The notes under the pieces: model-generated
The model's database searches: none
Seen by the model: the letters and a program-made list of their open reading frames with translations, nothing else
Told to the model about the DNA's origin: nothing
In this document: positions 42,081 to 50,230 of the stretch, piece by piece
Layout: each line of letters starts with the position of its first letter
Position numbering within the stretch: position 1 is the stretch's first letter
Source of the DNA: JAFGBI01 sp964480725
GTDB taxonomy: Bacteria > Myxococcota_A > Polyangia > Polyangiales > Polyangiaceae
Assembly: GCA_964480725.1 (NCBI GenBank)
Contig: CAYZQO010000031.1
Span: 1 to 64,000 of the forward strand
Length of the DNA stretch: 64,000 nt
Direction: 5' to 3'
Program-made: the position numbers and the translations under genes

Positions 42081-42923
42081 TCAGTACCCGACGACGGGGC
42101 GGAGCACGCGGCCGTTTTTCCGCGCCGCGCCCTGGTCCTGCGATCGTACCTGGGCCGAGGTGAGGCCGAAGCGGCGCTCCTTTCCCATGTAGCATTCGAC
42201 CGCGGCGACCAGGTGCTCGGGCCGGAACTCGGGCCACATCACCGGCAGGAAGAGGAGCTCCGCGTACGCCGCCTCGAAGAGCAAGAAATCGCTGATGCGC
42301 GACTCGCCCCCCGTCCGGATGAGTAGATCCACGTCGGGCAGCGCGCTGGTGGTGAGCTGCGCTCGGAAGGCGGCCTCGTCGATCGCCTCCGGAGCGAGCT
42401 CACCGGCGCGCACCCTGGCGACCAGGGCCCGTGTCGCGTCCACGATGTCGCGCCGGCCCCCGTAAGACAGCGCGAGCGTCAGCGTCAGCCGATCGCCGTG
42501 GCGGGTGGAGTTGATGAGCTCACGCACGGCCAGGCGGGTGACCGGCGGTAGCTCCTCGACGTGGCCAGCTACCTGCACGCGGATCCCGTTCTGGCGCAGG
42601 TCCATCCGCTCGCGCTTGGCGAAGTCGACCAGCAGGCGCATCAGGGTGTCGACCTCGGTCCGGGGTCGTGACCAGTTGGCGACGCTGAACGCATACAGGG
42701 TAAGGTGCTGGATCCCCATTCGCGCCGCGGTTTCCACCGTGTCACGCACGGCGCGGGCGCCCTCGCAGTGTCCCTTCACGCGTTCAAGGCCGTGGTCTTC
42801 AGCCCACCGCCCGTTGCCGTCCATGATGATGGCGACATGCCGGGGGAGCTGATGCTGGCCTGGGTTTGCCACGTATCGACCGGTCCAGCGGGCCACCGCC
42901 CCGGACGAGACACGGTGCCACAT
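42081..42923 (-). CDS. uppS: Undecaprenyl diphosphate synthase (cis-prenyltransferase)
   Basis: A 280-residue cis-prenyltransferase that extends farnesyl diphosphate with isopentenyl diphosphate to make the C55 carrier for cell-wall and glycan synthesis. Catalytic Asp35 is in VAIIMDGNGRWA. Other family motifs are TLYAFSVANWSRP, SYGGRRDI, LIRTGGESRISDFLLF and AAYAELLF. The usual ending of the family lies near residue 250; the last 25 residues (TSAQVRSQDQGAARKNGR) are a basic tail. Start ATG 42923 has an AGGAGA site. The neighbouring kinase gene stops 100 bases upstream. Confidence 0.95.
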   Translation of the reverse strand: MWHRVSSGAVARWTGRYVANPGQHQLPRHVAIIMDGNGRWAEDHGLERVKGHCEGARAVRDTVETAARMGIQHLTLYAFSVANWSRPRTEVDTLMRLLVDFAKRERMDLRQNGIRVQVAGHVEELPPVTRLAVRELINSTRHGDRLTLTLALSYGGRRDIVDATRALVARVRAGELAPEAIDEAAFRAQLTTSALPDVDLLIRTGGESRISDFLLFEAAYAELLFLPVMWPEFRPEHLVAAVECYMGKERRFGLTSAQVRSQDQGAARKNGRVLRPVVGY

Positions 42924-43025
42924 CCCGCCGTCTCCTGCGCGGAGCCCGTGTGGAGCTTTCGAGGAGAGGGGTCGATCCTGGCGCGCGTCTTCGGGGCAGG
43001 ACGGGGGCAAGACGGCGGAAAATTA

Positions 43026-44477
43026 TCAGGAATTCTCCGGGTCGGTGGCGGGAGGGGCGGCGCTCTCCCCGCCGTCGGCGTCCGGCTTGCGCCACGCTGT
43101 CGGCAAGACGAGCCGGAACTCCACTGACGGCGGCCCCTCGCGAGCGAGCTCCGCCCGCCCGCCGTGCGACTCGGCGACGGCGCGCACGATGGCCAGACCG
43201 AGCCCCGTGCCGCCGCGGTCGAGGCGGGTGCTGACGAAGCGACGGAACAGGCGCGTCCGGACGTGGCGCACCACCTCGCCGTGGCTGCGGATCGAGAGCA
43301 CGACGTCACTCGCGCCGCGGCGCACGTCCACGTCGACGGGCGTGTCGGGCGCGGAGTGCACCAGCGCGTTGTCGATCAGGTTGGCGATGGCGCGAGCAAG
43401 CCAGGTGGCGTCCCCGCGCACGCGGGTGTCGCTGTCGGCCTGCACCGTCACCCGGTCGGCCCCCTCGAGCAGCCCACCGCGCACCTGCTGCGCCACGCGC
43501 CCGAGATCGACCGGGTCGAAGGACTCCACGCCGCGGGCCTCGATTCGGGCCAGACCGAGCAGGTCGCTCAGGAGCCGCTCGATGCGCAGGCTCGCCTCCC
43601 GGATCCGCGCGACGAACCGCCGCGCGGCCTCGGGATCCTCGATCGCCCCCTCCTCGAGCACCTCGGCGCTGGCTCGGATGGCGGCCACCGGGTTCTTCAG
43701 CTCGTGGGAGAGATCGGCCGCGAACGTCTCGACGAACGGGCGGCCCTCGAGCTGCCGGCGCATCGAGGCGATCGAGTGAATGAGGCGAGTGACCTCCCGC
43801 GCGCCGACCGAGGGCGGCTCGCCCGCCCGCTGCCCGGCGCTCACGCGCTCGGCGAAGTGGCTGAGGATCTCGATGGGCCGCGCGATCGAGCGGCCGATCC
43901 AGGCCGCCGCCAGCGCCGCCGCCGCCCCGAGGACGAGGCTCATCACCAGGATCGTCGGGGCCATGTCGGTGAGCATTTCCTGCACGATGACGGTGGGCTT
44001 CACGACCTGCACCGCGCCCACCCGCTCGCCGTCCACCATGATGATCGCGCTGACCGTCACCATGCCGGCGGTCGGAGCCGCGGGCGTCGCGGCGGCAGGA
44101 AAGAGGGTTCGGCCCTCGTCGTCGAGGAGCCGGAGCCGCAGATCGGCGCCATCCGCCGCCTCCTGCTCCAGACGGCGGGCGACCTCCGCGACGCCGGTCC
44201 CCGTGCGGGCCATATCGCCCTCCAGCATGCGGGCAATGGCTGTCGCCTCGTCCTGAGCGGCGGCGGTGGCGACGCGCACCGCGCGGGCCTCGATCCGGTC
44301 GATCACCATTACCCCGAGCCCGAAGGCGAAGACCCCCACGATGACAGACAGCGCGAGGAATACCTGCATCCGGATCGACAGCCCCCGCGTGCGTGACTCG
44401 ACGAGGCGGGAGATCACGAAGGCGACGAAGAGAATGAGGCCGATCGCGGTGACGGCGACGATGATGAGGCGCGTCAC
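43026..44477 (-). CDS. Membrane sensor histidine kinase (CreC-like)
   Basis: A 483-residue kinase with an N-terminal membrane helix, a second helix near residue 45 (VFLALSVIVGVFAFGLGVMV), a periplasmic sensor region, a third helix near residue 180 (LVMSLVLGAAAALAAAWI), HAMP, HisKA with DLSHELKNPVAAIRAS and HATPase_c with NLIDNALVHS and GGTGLGLAI. The HATPase N and G boxes are intact. Its GTG start overlaps the stop of the OmpR-family regulator upstream (GTGA), so the two form a pair. The layout resembles CreC, but the signal is unknown. Confidence 0.88.
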   Translation of the reverse strand: MTRLIIVAVTAIGLILFVAFVISRLVESRTRGLSIRMQVFLALSVIVGVFAFGLGVMVIDRIEARAVRVATAAAQDEATAIARMLEGDMARTGTGVAEVARRLEQEAADGADLRLRLLDDEGRTLFPAAATPAAPTAGMVTVSAIIMVDGERVGAVQVVKPTVIVQEMLTDMAPTILVMSLVLGAAAALAAAWIGRSIARPIEILSHFAERVSAGQRAGEPPSVGAREVTRLIHSIASMRRQLEGRPFVETFAADLSHELKNPVAAIRASAEVLEEGAIEDPEAARRFVARIREASLRIERLLSDLLGLARIEARGVESFDPVDLGRVAQQVRGGLLEGADRVTVQADSDTRVRGDATWLARAIANLIDNALVHSAPDTPVDVDVRRGASDVVLSIRSHGEVVRHVRTRLFRRFVSTRLDRGGTGLGLAIVRAVAESHGGRAELAREGPPSVEFRLVLPTAWRKPDADGGESAAPPATDPENS

Positions 44478-45175
44478 GGCGGCGCTTCACTGGGCTGGCG
44501 ATCCGTGACCCGGTAGCCAACCCCGCGCACGGTTTCGATGAGCGCGGGGTCGCCGCCCGCCTCCCCGACCTTCCGCCGCAGCGACTTGACGTGCGAGTCC
44601 ACGGTCCGATCGCTGATCGCGAACCCGTCACCCCAGACGCTGTCGATGAGCTGGGCGCGCGTGTACACGCGCCCCGGGCTCTCCAGCAGCCGGGCGAGCA
44701 GGTCGAATTCAACGCGCGTCAGCTCCAGCGGGTGACCCGACACGGCCGCGCGGCGCGTGGTTTCGTCGACCGTGAGGACCGTGCTCGGCGTGAGAGACGG
44801 CTCCTGGATCGCCGAGGTCATGCGGCGGAGCACCGCGCGCACCCGCGCCACCACCTCGCGGGGTGAGAAGGGCTTGGTCACGTAATCGTCGGCGCCCGTC
44901 TCCAGCGCTGCGACCCGGTCCGCCTCGCTGTCGCGGCTGGAGAGCACGATAATGGGGGTAGCGACGGAGCTGTGGCGCAGCCGGCCGATGAGATCGAAGC
45001 CGCTCCCGTCGGGGAGCATCAGGTCGAGCAGGATCAGGTCGCACTGGCGGACGTTGGCCTCCGCCTCGGCGCAGCTGCCAGCGAGCGTGGTGGTGAAGCC
45101 GTCGCGTCGCAGCGCGTAGGCGACCGATTCGGCGATGGCCGGCTCGTCTTCCACCACCAGGATGTGCTGGGACAT
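44474..45175 (-). CDS. OmpR-family response regulator
   Basis: A 233-residue regulator with a receiver domain (VVEDEPAI, phospho-acceptor in LILLDLMLPDGSG, Lys in YVTKPFSPREV) and a winged-helix DNA-binding domain (ELTRVEFDLLARLLESPG, then RTVDSHVKSLRRKVG and GVGYR). It should activate genes in response to the coupled membrane kinase. The ATG at 45175 is set by the start of the receiver fold. The gene upstream on the same strand ends 17 bases before it and may be co-transcribed. Confidence 0.93.
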   Translation of the reverse strand: MSQHILVVEDEPAIAESVAYALRRDGFTTTLAGSCAEAEANVRQCDLILLDLMLPDGSGFDLIGRLRHSSVATPIIVLSSRDSEADRVAALETGADDYVTKPFSPREVVARVRAVLRRMTSAIQEPSLTPSTVLTVDETTRRAAVSGHPLELTRVEFDLLARLLESPGRVYTRAQLIDSVWGDGFAISDRTVDSHVKSLRRKVGEAGGDPALIETVRGVGYRVTDRQPSEAPP

Positions 45176-45192
45176 GGACGCGACACCCCACG

Positions 45193-45792
45193 CTAACGCG
45201 AGACGAAGGCGGTGACCAGTCGAGGGAGGAACGCGAGCAGGCTGTCGAGCGCCGCCGGCGTGGGCGTGACGCGAGCGTGGTGGAGCACGGCCCCGCCGGG
45301 GCGGACCTCCAGGTGGCCGGCGAAGCCCCACTCGGCGAGCGCGCGCCGCACGGCCGCCGGGAACGCGGCGTCGGCTTCCGCGGGCGAGGCCGCGAAGGTT
45401 GCGAGGTGGGTGTCCCAGGCACGGTCGCCGAGGGCGACGCGGGGAGGGGGCGGGTGATCGAGGTACGCGGCACGGGTGTTGAAGTGCTCGCCGCCGCGCG
45501 CCGCCGCGTGCCGCACGAACGCCGGGTGCTGTACGAAGCAGAGGACCGCCCGCCCGAGCGGCTCGCTGCCGAGCGGCGCGATCCACGGCTCCGCCAGGGT
45601 GACGCCGGCGCCCTGGATCGTGCAGCTCACGGCGTTGAAGTACGCCTCGGGCGCCACCATGGTGTCGTAGGGCTCCCAGGCCTCGAACCAGGCTGCCCCG
45701 GGGTGCGCTACGAAGGCGAGCCCACGCTGGTGAGCCCAGGCCGCGACGGCGTCGGATCCGGGAGGGGAGAAGGGAGGGGGAGCCGCCGGCAT
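45193..45792 (-). CDS. Conserved hypothetical protein
   Basis: A 199-residue soluble protein without signal peptide or membrane helix. Tracts such as GAAWFEAWEPYDTMVAPEAY, GAGVTLAEPWIAPLG and GHLEVRPGGAVLHHAR have the composition of a folded alpha/beta domain, but I do not recognise the family. It lies just upstream of the OmpR-family regulator, with a 17-base gap, and is divergent from sixA (61 bases). ATG 45792 has no clear ribosome site. Confidence 0.65.
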   Translation of the reverse strand: MPAAPPPFSPPGSDAVAAWAHQRGLAFVAHPGAAWFEAWEPYDTMVAPEAYFNAVSCTIQGAGVTLAEPWIAPLGSEPLGRAVLCFVQHPAFVRHAAARGGEHFNTRAAYLDHPPPPRVALGDRAWDTHLATFAASPAEADAAFPAAVRRALAEWGFAGHLEVRPGGAVLHHARVTPTPAALDSLLAFLPRLVTAFVSR

Positions 45793-45853
45793 GACGGGTA
45801 GACGGTAGCATGCGGCCTTACCGGAGGGGTCACGCCATGCTTGGATCCACCCG

Positions 45854-46345
45854 ATGAAGACCTTGCTCCTCATGCGCCACGCCAAGGCGGTTCCCCCGGG
45901 GGATCTCGGCGATCACGAGCGCCCGCTCGCCCCGCGTGGACTGCGGACCGCGCCGCTCGTCGGCCGCGAGCTCTCGCGGCGCGGGTGGCTGCCGGATTCG
46001 GTGACGGCGTCCACCGCCGTGCGCGCCCGGGAAACCGCCTCGTCGGTGGTGGCTGCGATCGGTCATCCGACGGGGATCCGGAGCGAGCGTGCCCTGTACT
46101 TGGCTCCGCCCTCGGCTTACCTGCGCGTGGCGCGAGGGGCCCCCGCGGAGGTGGTCTGCCAGCTCCTCGTCGGGCACAACCCTGGGCTGGAGTCCCTCGT
46201 CTCGATGCTCGCCGGGGAGGCGGTGACGCTGCCGACCGCGGCCGCGGCGGCGTTCGAGCTCGAGGTGGCGAGCTGGCTCGAGCTCGATGGGGCGACGCCG
46301 GCGCGGTGGCTCGGCCTTGTCCTCCCGCGTGAGCTCGAGGGCTGA
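45854..46345 (+). CDS. sixA: Phosphohistidine phosphatase SixA-like
   Basis: A 163-residue histidine-phosphatase-superfamily protein. The N-terminal RHAKA motif (Arg8, His9) makes the phospho-enzyme, Arg in STAVRARETA and the second His in LLVGHNPGLE complete the site. SixA removes phosphate from histidine-phosphotransfer domains, for example of ArcB or PTS-Ntr. Given the many kinases here a signalling role is plausible but unproven. The domain ends near the end of the protein, with no extension. Confidence 0.88.
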   Translation: MKTLLLMRHAKAVPPGDLGDHERPLAPRGLRTAPLVGRELSRRGWLPDSVTASTAVRARETASSVVAAIGHPTGIRSERALYLAPPSAYLRVARGAPAEVVCQLLVGHNPGLESLVSMLAGEAVTLPTAAAAAFELEVASWLELDGATPARWLGLVLPRELEG

Positions 46346-46445
46346 GCACCGGGCTCGGCGCGGGTCCGGTGCTCTCACCGATCGCGTGCCCCCCGGGGGG
46401 CTGCCGCTGGCAACCCGCGCCCACGGGCGCTAGAAGGGGCACGGT

Positions 46446-47111
46446 ATGGCGTCGACGTTGCCCCCAAAAAAGGAGGTCATGCTGGCCTTCCTTGAGAAGA
46501 CGAGCGTCTTCATCCATCTCGATCCCCGGCACGCTGAGGTCGTCGTGCCACCGTGGTTCAAGAAGCAGGCACAGCTCGCGCTTCAGGTGGGGCTGAACAT
46601 GCCGGTGCCGATCCGGGACCTGTCCGTTGACGACGAGTGCGTCTCTTGCACGCTGAGCTTCAACCGCTCGCCGTTCTTCTGCTGGATCCCCTGGGCCGCA
46701 ATCTTCGCGCTGGTGGGCGAGGACCAGCGAGGAATGGTCTGGCCCGACGATGTCCCGCCGGAGGTCGCTGCGCAGGCGCGGCAGATGGCCGGAGCCGCCG
46801 GACCGCGCGGTCCCGCCGCGGTCCCGCCGCGCCGTGCGCATCTGCGGGCGGTTGGCGGCGCCGCTGATGGCGAGGCGCCGGCCACGCTGGGCGAGGCAGC
46901 GACCCCGGCCGTGCCGCCCGCCCCGGAGCCGGACCCGGCCATGTCCTCGGACGGCGTCGATCCGGCGCCGTCGGGCGAGGACGCGATCGCCGCGGCGCCC
47001 GCGGCGGAGACTCCCCCCGCCGACGCGCCGCCCGCCGCCGAAGCGGAAGGCGAGTCGGGGCCGGGCGCAGAGCGCAAGGCGCGGCCCACGTGGCTGCGCG
47101 TCGTCAAGTGA
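46446..47111 (+). CDS. SspB-like ClpXP adaptor
   Basis: A 221-residue protein. Its N-terminal 110 residues match the SspB fold: an early VMLAFLEKTSVFIHLDPRHA helix-strand segment, VVPPWFKKQAQLALQVG, and FFCWIPWAAIFALVGEDQ, leading into GMVWPDDVP. SspB tethers ssrA-tagged and other substrates to ClpXP. The C-terminal half is a disordered Ala/Pro/Glu-rich tail ending RPTWLRVVK, where SspB proteins carry the ClpX-binding peptide; such a hydrophobic-basic end is compatible. A clear AGAAGGGG site precedes ATG 46446. The last 8 bases overlap the convergent lipoprotein gene. Confidence 0.8.
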   Translation: MASTLPPKKEVMLAFLEKTSVFIHLDPRHAEVVVPPWFKKQAQLALQVGLNMPVPIRDLSVDDECVSCTLSFNRSPFFCWIPWAAIFALVGEDQRGMVWPDDVPPEVAAQARQMAGAAGPRGPAAVPPRRAHLRAVGGAADGEAPATLGEAATPAVPPAPEPDPAMSSDGVDPAPSGEDAIAAAPAAETPPADAPPAAEAEGESGPGAERKARPTWLRVVK

Positions 47112-47601
47112 CGGGAGCGCCTGCGATCGGCGCCGCGCCGCCCGCGACGGGTGGCAGCGCCGCGCCGCCGGCGCCCGCATCGGGGACGAGGCCGGTGGCG
47201 CCACCCTGGCCGACTCCGGCGGTTCCACCGGCGCCGCCTCCATCAGCCGGCGCGGGAACGCAAGCCCACCCCGCTGAGCTCGCGCGGCAGCGGTAGCCGT
47301 CCACGCAATCGTAGCCGGCGGTGTCGCAGGAGCCCACCGCGCAGACGCCCGCGCGCGTGCAGGTCTCGCGGCGGCCGCAGTCGTCGGGTGAGTCGCAGAA
47401 GGTGATCCCGCGATCGCTGCGGGCATCCCCGCCGGGGAGGGGGGGCACGAGCTCGCAGTTGCCCGTGTGGACGTTGCAGTCATAGCCGGCGGCACAGTCC
47501 CAGTCGTCGAGGCAGGCGTAGGACGTCTCGGGGAAGATGGGACAGCCCCCCAGCGCGACCGCTCCGACCGTTACGGCGCCCAGCCGCAGGACTCGCTTCA
47601 T
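47104..47601 (-). CDS. Cys-rich predicted lipoprotein
   Basis: A 165-residue lipoprotein with lipobox VALGGC (Cys20) and a Cys-rich domain (CLDDWDCAAGYDCN, TFCDSPDDCGRRETC, CDTAGYDCVDGYRC) of the Dickkopf-like repeat type common in myxobacterial surface proteins. A Gly/Ala tail follows. Function unknown. It converges on the SspB-like gene. Confidence 0.75.
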   Translation of the reverse strand: MKRVLRLGAVTVGAVALGGCPIFPETSYACLDDWDCAAGYDCNVHTGNCELVPPLPGGDARSDRGITFCDSPDDCGRRETCTRAGVCAVGSCDTAGYDCVDGYRCRASSAGWACVPAPADGGGAGGTAGVGQGGATGLVPDAGAGGAALPPVAGGAAPIAGAPVT

Positions 47602-47813
47602 CGGTGCCTCCGAAGACCCCCGGGCGATGGGGACGACGCCGGGGAGCGTAGCAAGCGACGTGCCCCGGACAAGGCGCGGGTCCCGAAGGCTCGTTCCCCG
47701 CGCTCGAGCGGCGGGCTCGTGAAGGTCGGTTCACGGGGTGCCGCGCCGACGAAACCCGAACCCGGGTTCTCGCGCCATGGTAGGTTTCGACCCACACCTT
47801 CCGCGGGCAGAAG

Positions 47814-50228
47814 ATGGACGTTCGCTGCGAGCGTTGCCAGACCGAGTACGACTTCGACGATGCGCTCGTCTCGGACCGCGGGACGACGGTGAAGTGCACG
47901 AATTGTGGGCACCAGTTCAAGGTGTTCCCCGTCGCGGGCGCTGGCCGGCCCGAGATTTGGGTGGTGCGTTCGCCGACCGGCGTGGAGGTCACCTACACCG
48001 CGCTCCGGGACCTGCAGCGGGCCATCGCCCAGGGGCAGGTTTCGCCCGACGATCTGCTGCTGCCCAAGGGCCTGCCGCCGCGTCCGCTCCGGTCGATCGC
48101 GGAGCTGCAGCCGTTCTTCGGCGCCCACCGCCCGGCGGGTGGAACGCAGCGGACGCTCGCAGGGGTTTCCCCGCCCGTCACCGGCGCCGCGCCGCACGAG
48201 CCCGTCGCGCCGTCGCCGGCCGGCGACGCTCGGCAGGAGCCTTTCGCTCCGTCGCGGTCCGATCGGCCTCCGCGCCCCGAGGCTCGCTCCGCGCGCCAGC
48301 GGACCACGACGGCGCCGAAGCTGCCACCGTTCGAAGGGAAGCCCGCCCGCTCTACGCGGAGGGACAGCGAGCGGCCGACGGTCGTGCGCCAGGAAACCGA
48401 GCCGAAGCCCACCGCCGTCGCCGCCGCGGCTCCGCGGCGTTCGAAGGCCGCGTCCGCGGGGCTGGCGACGGATCTCGCTCCTGCCCGGGGGACGACGACG
48501 CTCGGGTTGGCACCGGTGGGGCTCGCGGCGCCGGGCGCCGGTGATTCGAGCCCGACCGCCGCCTCGCCGCCGGCCCCCGACGCGGTGTCGCCCGCTCAGC
48601 ACGTGGCCGTCGCCACGGGTGAGCCCGCCGCGGCGCCCCTCGCGGGCGCGGTCGCCACAGGCGGCACGGGTTCGCCCGACCCGGAGCCGCCGCGGGCCCT
48701 GCGGGAGGTTGAGCCTTCCCCGCCCGAGCGCGCGGAGGCTGTCACCTCCGCGGCGTACCGGCCCGAGGAGTACTTCACGCCACCGCCGCGCGAGCTCAGC
48801 TTCTCCGGATCGCTCTCGGAGCCGGATCCGCGCTTCGTCCCGCCGAGCCGCGCCCGGCGCGTTCGGGCGGGTTGGATCGTGGGGATCGTCCTGGTCGGCG
48901 GCCTCCTGCTCATCGCCGCGACCATCGGGGTGGCCCTGGTGCGCCGGCTCGCGGCGCCCGTGCCCGGCACCGTCGTGGCGCCCGTGCCCTCGTCCGATCC
49001 GAAGGTGGAGGCGTATCTCGTCGAGGGGCGCCGCCTGCTCGCCGCGGCCGACGTGGACGGCGCGGGGGCGGCGGTCTCCAAGGCCTCCGCTCTGGCCGAG
49101 TCCGATCCGGCGGTGCTCGCCGCGCTCGCCGAGATCGAGACCGTGCGCGCCGACTTCGTGTGGCTGCGCCTCCGGCTGCTCGATCCCTCCGCCACGGAGC
49201 GTGTCGATGCCACTGCGCGCGAGCTTCGCCAGCGGGTGGGCCGCGCGCGGACGGCGGTGGAGGCGGCGGCAGCGGCGCCGGTCCCCGACCCGACCTCGCG
49301 CCGCCTGCGCGTCGACCTCCTGCGCCTCGACGGGCAGGTGTCGGAGGCGCGCGCGCTGGTGGTCCCACTGGCCGAGCGGGTGAGCGAGCCGGAGACGGCC
49401 TACGTCCTCGGCGCGCTCGATCTGGCGGAGGCGACGCCCGCGTTCCGGAGCGCTGCGGCGCGGCTGCGCGTCGCAGCGGCGGCCGAGGGTCGACTGGGGC
49501 GCGCCCGCGCGGCGCTCATCTACGCGCTGGCGCGTGCGGGTGACCTCGACGCCGCGCGGCGCGAACTCGGTCTGCTCACCGCGGCGACGGCCGCGCACCC
49601 GCTCGCGGCCGATCTCGCTCGCTTCGTCGATCGTTGCGAGGTCGCACCGGAGCCGGGGGACGCGGGGGTCGAGGTGGTCGATACGGAGGCCCTGCGCACC
49701 GCCACCGCTACCGGCGTCGGGCCGGTCCCCGGTGGCGTGATCGATTTTCGGGAGCGGCTCCAGCAGGCCAGCGCCGCGCTTGGCGGCCGCGACCTCGATC
49801 GCGCCGAGCGGCTCTACCGTTCGGTGCTCGCCGAGCAGCCCAACAACACGGAGGCGCTCGCGGGGGTCGCCGAGGTGGCGCGCCAGCGCAACGATCCACG
49901 GGCCGGGGCGCTCTACGATGCGGTGCTCGCGCAGAACCCGAGCTACGTGCCGGCAATCGTCGCCCGCGCCGACCAGAAGTGGGCTGCCGGCGACGTCGCC
50001 GGGGCGATCCCCCTCTACCAGCGCGTGGTCGCGCAGGCGGGCGCGAACAGCAGCTATGGGCGTCACGCTTCGGCGCGTCTCGCCGAAGGAGCGCGGCGCG
50101 CGGGCGCGGCGGACGCGGGGCCGCCGGCGCCGACCGCGGCGGCCCCCCCGGCGCCGCCCCCGGCGACCGCGGCGCCGCCGGCCGCCGATGCGCCGTACAT
50201 CGACACCACGGATCTGCCAGAGTTCTAG
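47814..50228 (+). CDS. MJ0042 zinc-ribbon and tetratricopeptide membrane protein
   Basis: An 804-residue protein. It begins with an MJ0042-type zinc ribbon (CERCQTEYDFDDALV, then VKCTNCGHQFK), then a small domain (residues about 48-95) resembling a GYF-like fold, a long Pro/Ala linker, one membrane helix near residue 355 (GWIVGIVLVGGLLLIAATIG) and a periplasmic C-terminal half with helical repeats, including a clear tetratricopeptide-like pair (RAERLYRSVLAEQPNNTEAL). The family often accompanies gliding or secretion proteins in Myxococcota, but no specific role is established. Its stop is two bases before the sppA start, so the two are coupled. Confidence 0.82.
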   Translation: MDVRCERCQTEYDFDDALVSDRGTTVKCTNCGHQFKVFPVAGAGRPEIWVVRSPTGVEVTYTALRDLQRAIAQGQVSPDDLLLPKGLPPRPLRSIAELQPFFGAHRPAGGTQRTLAGVSPPVTGAAPHEPVAPSPAGDARQEPFAPSRSDRPPRPEARSARQRTTTAPKLPPFEGKPARSTRRDSERPTVVRQETEPKPTAVAAAAPRRSKAASAGLATDLAPARGTTTLGLAPVGLAAPGAGDSSPTAASPPAPDAVSPAQHVAVATGEPAAAPLAGAVATGGTGSPDPEPPRALREVEPSPPERAEAVTSAAYRPEEYFTPPPRELSFSGSLSEPDPRFVPPSRARRVRAGWIVGIVLVGGLLLIAATIGVALVRRLAAPVPGTVVAPVPSSDPKVEAYLVEGRRLLAAADVDGAGAAVSKASALAESDPAVLAALAEIETVRADFVWLRLRLLDPSATERVDATARELRQRVGRARTAVEAAAAAPVPDPTSRRLRVDLLRLDGQVSEARALVVPLAERVSEPETAYVLGALDLAEATPAFRSAAARLRVAAAAEGRLGRARAALIYALARAGDLDAARRELGLLTAATAAHPLAADLARFVDRCEVAPEPGDAGVEVVDTEALRTATATGVGPVPGGVIDFRERLQQASAALGGRDLDRAERLYRSVLAEQPNNTEALAGVAEVARQRNDPRAGALYDAVLAQNPSYVPAIVARADQKWAAGDVAGAIPLYQRVVAQAGANSSYGRHASARLAEGARRAGAADAGPPAPTAAAPPAPPPATAAPPAADAPYIDTTDLPEF

Positions 50229-50230
50229 CG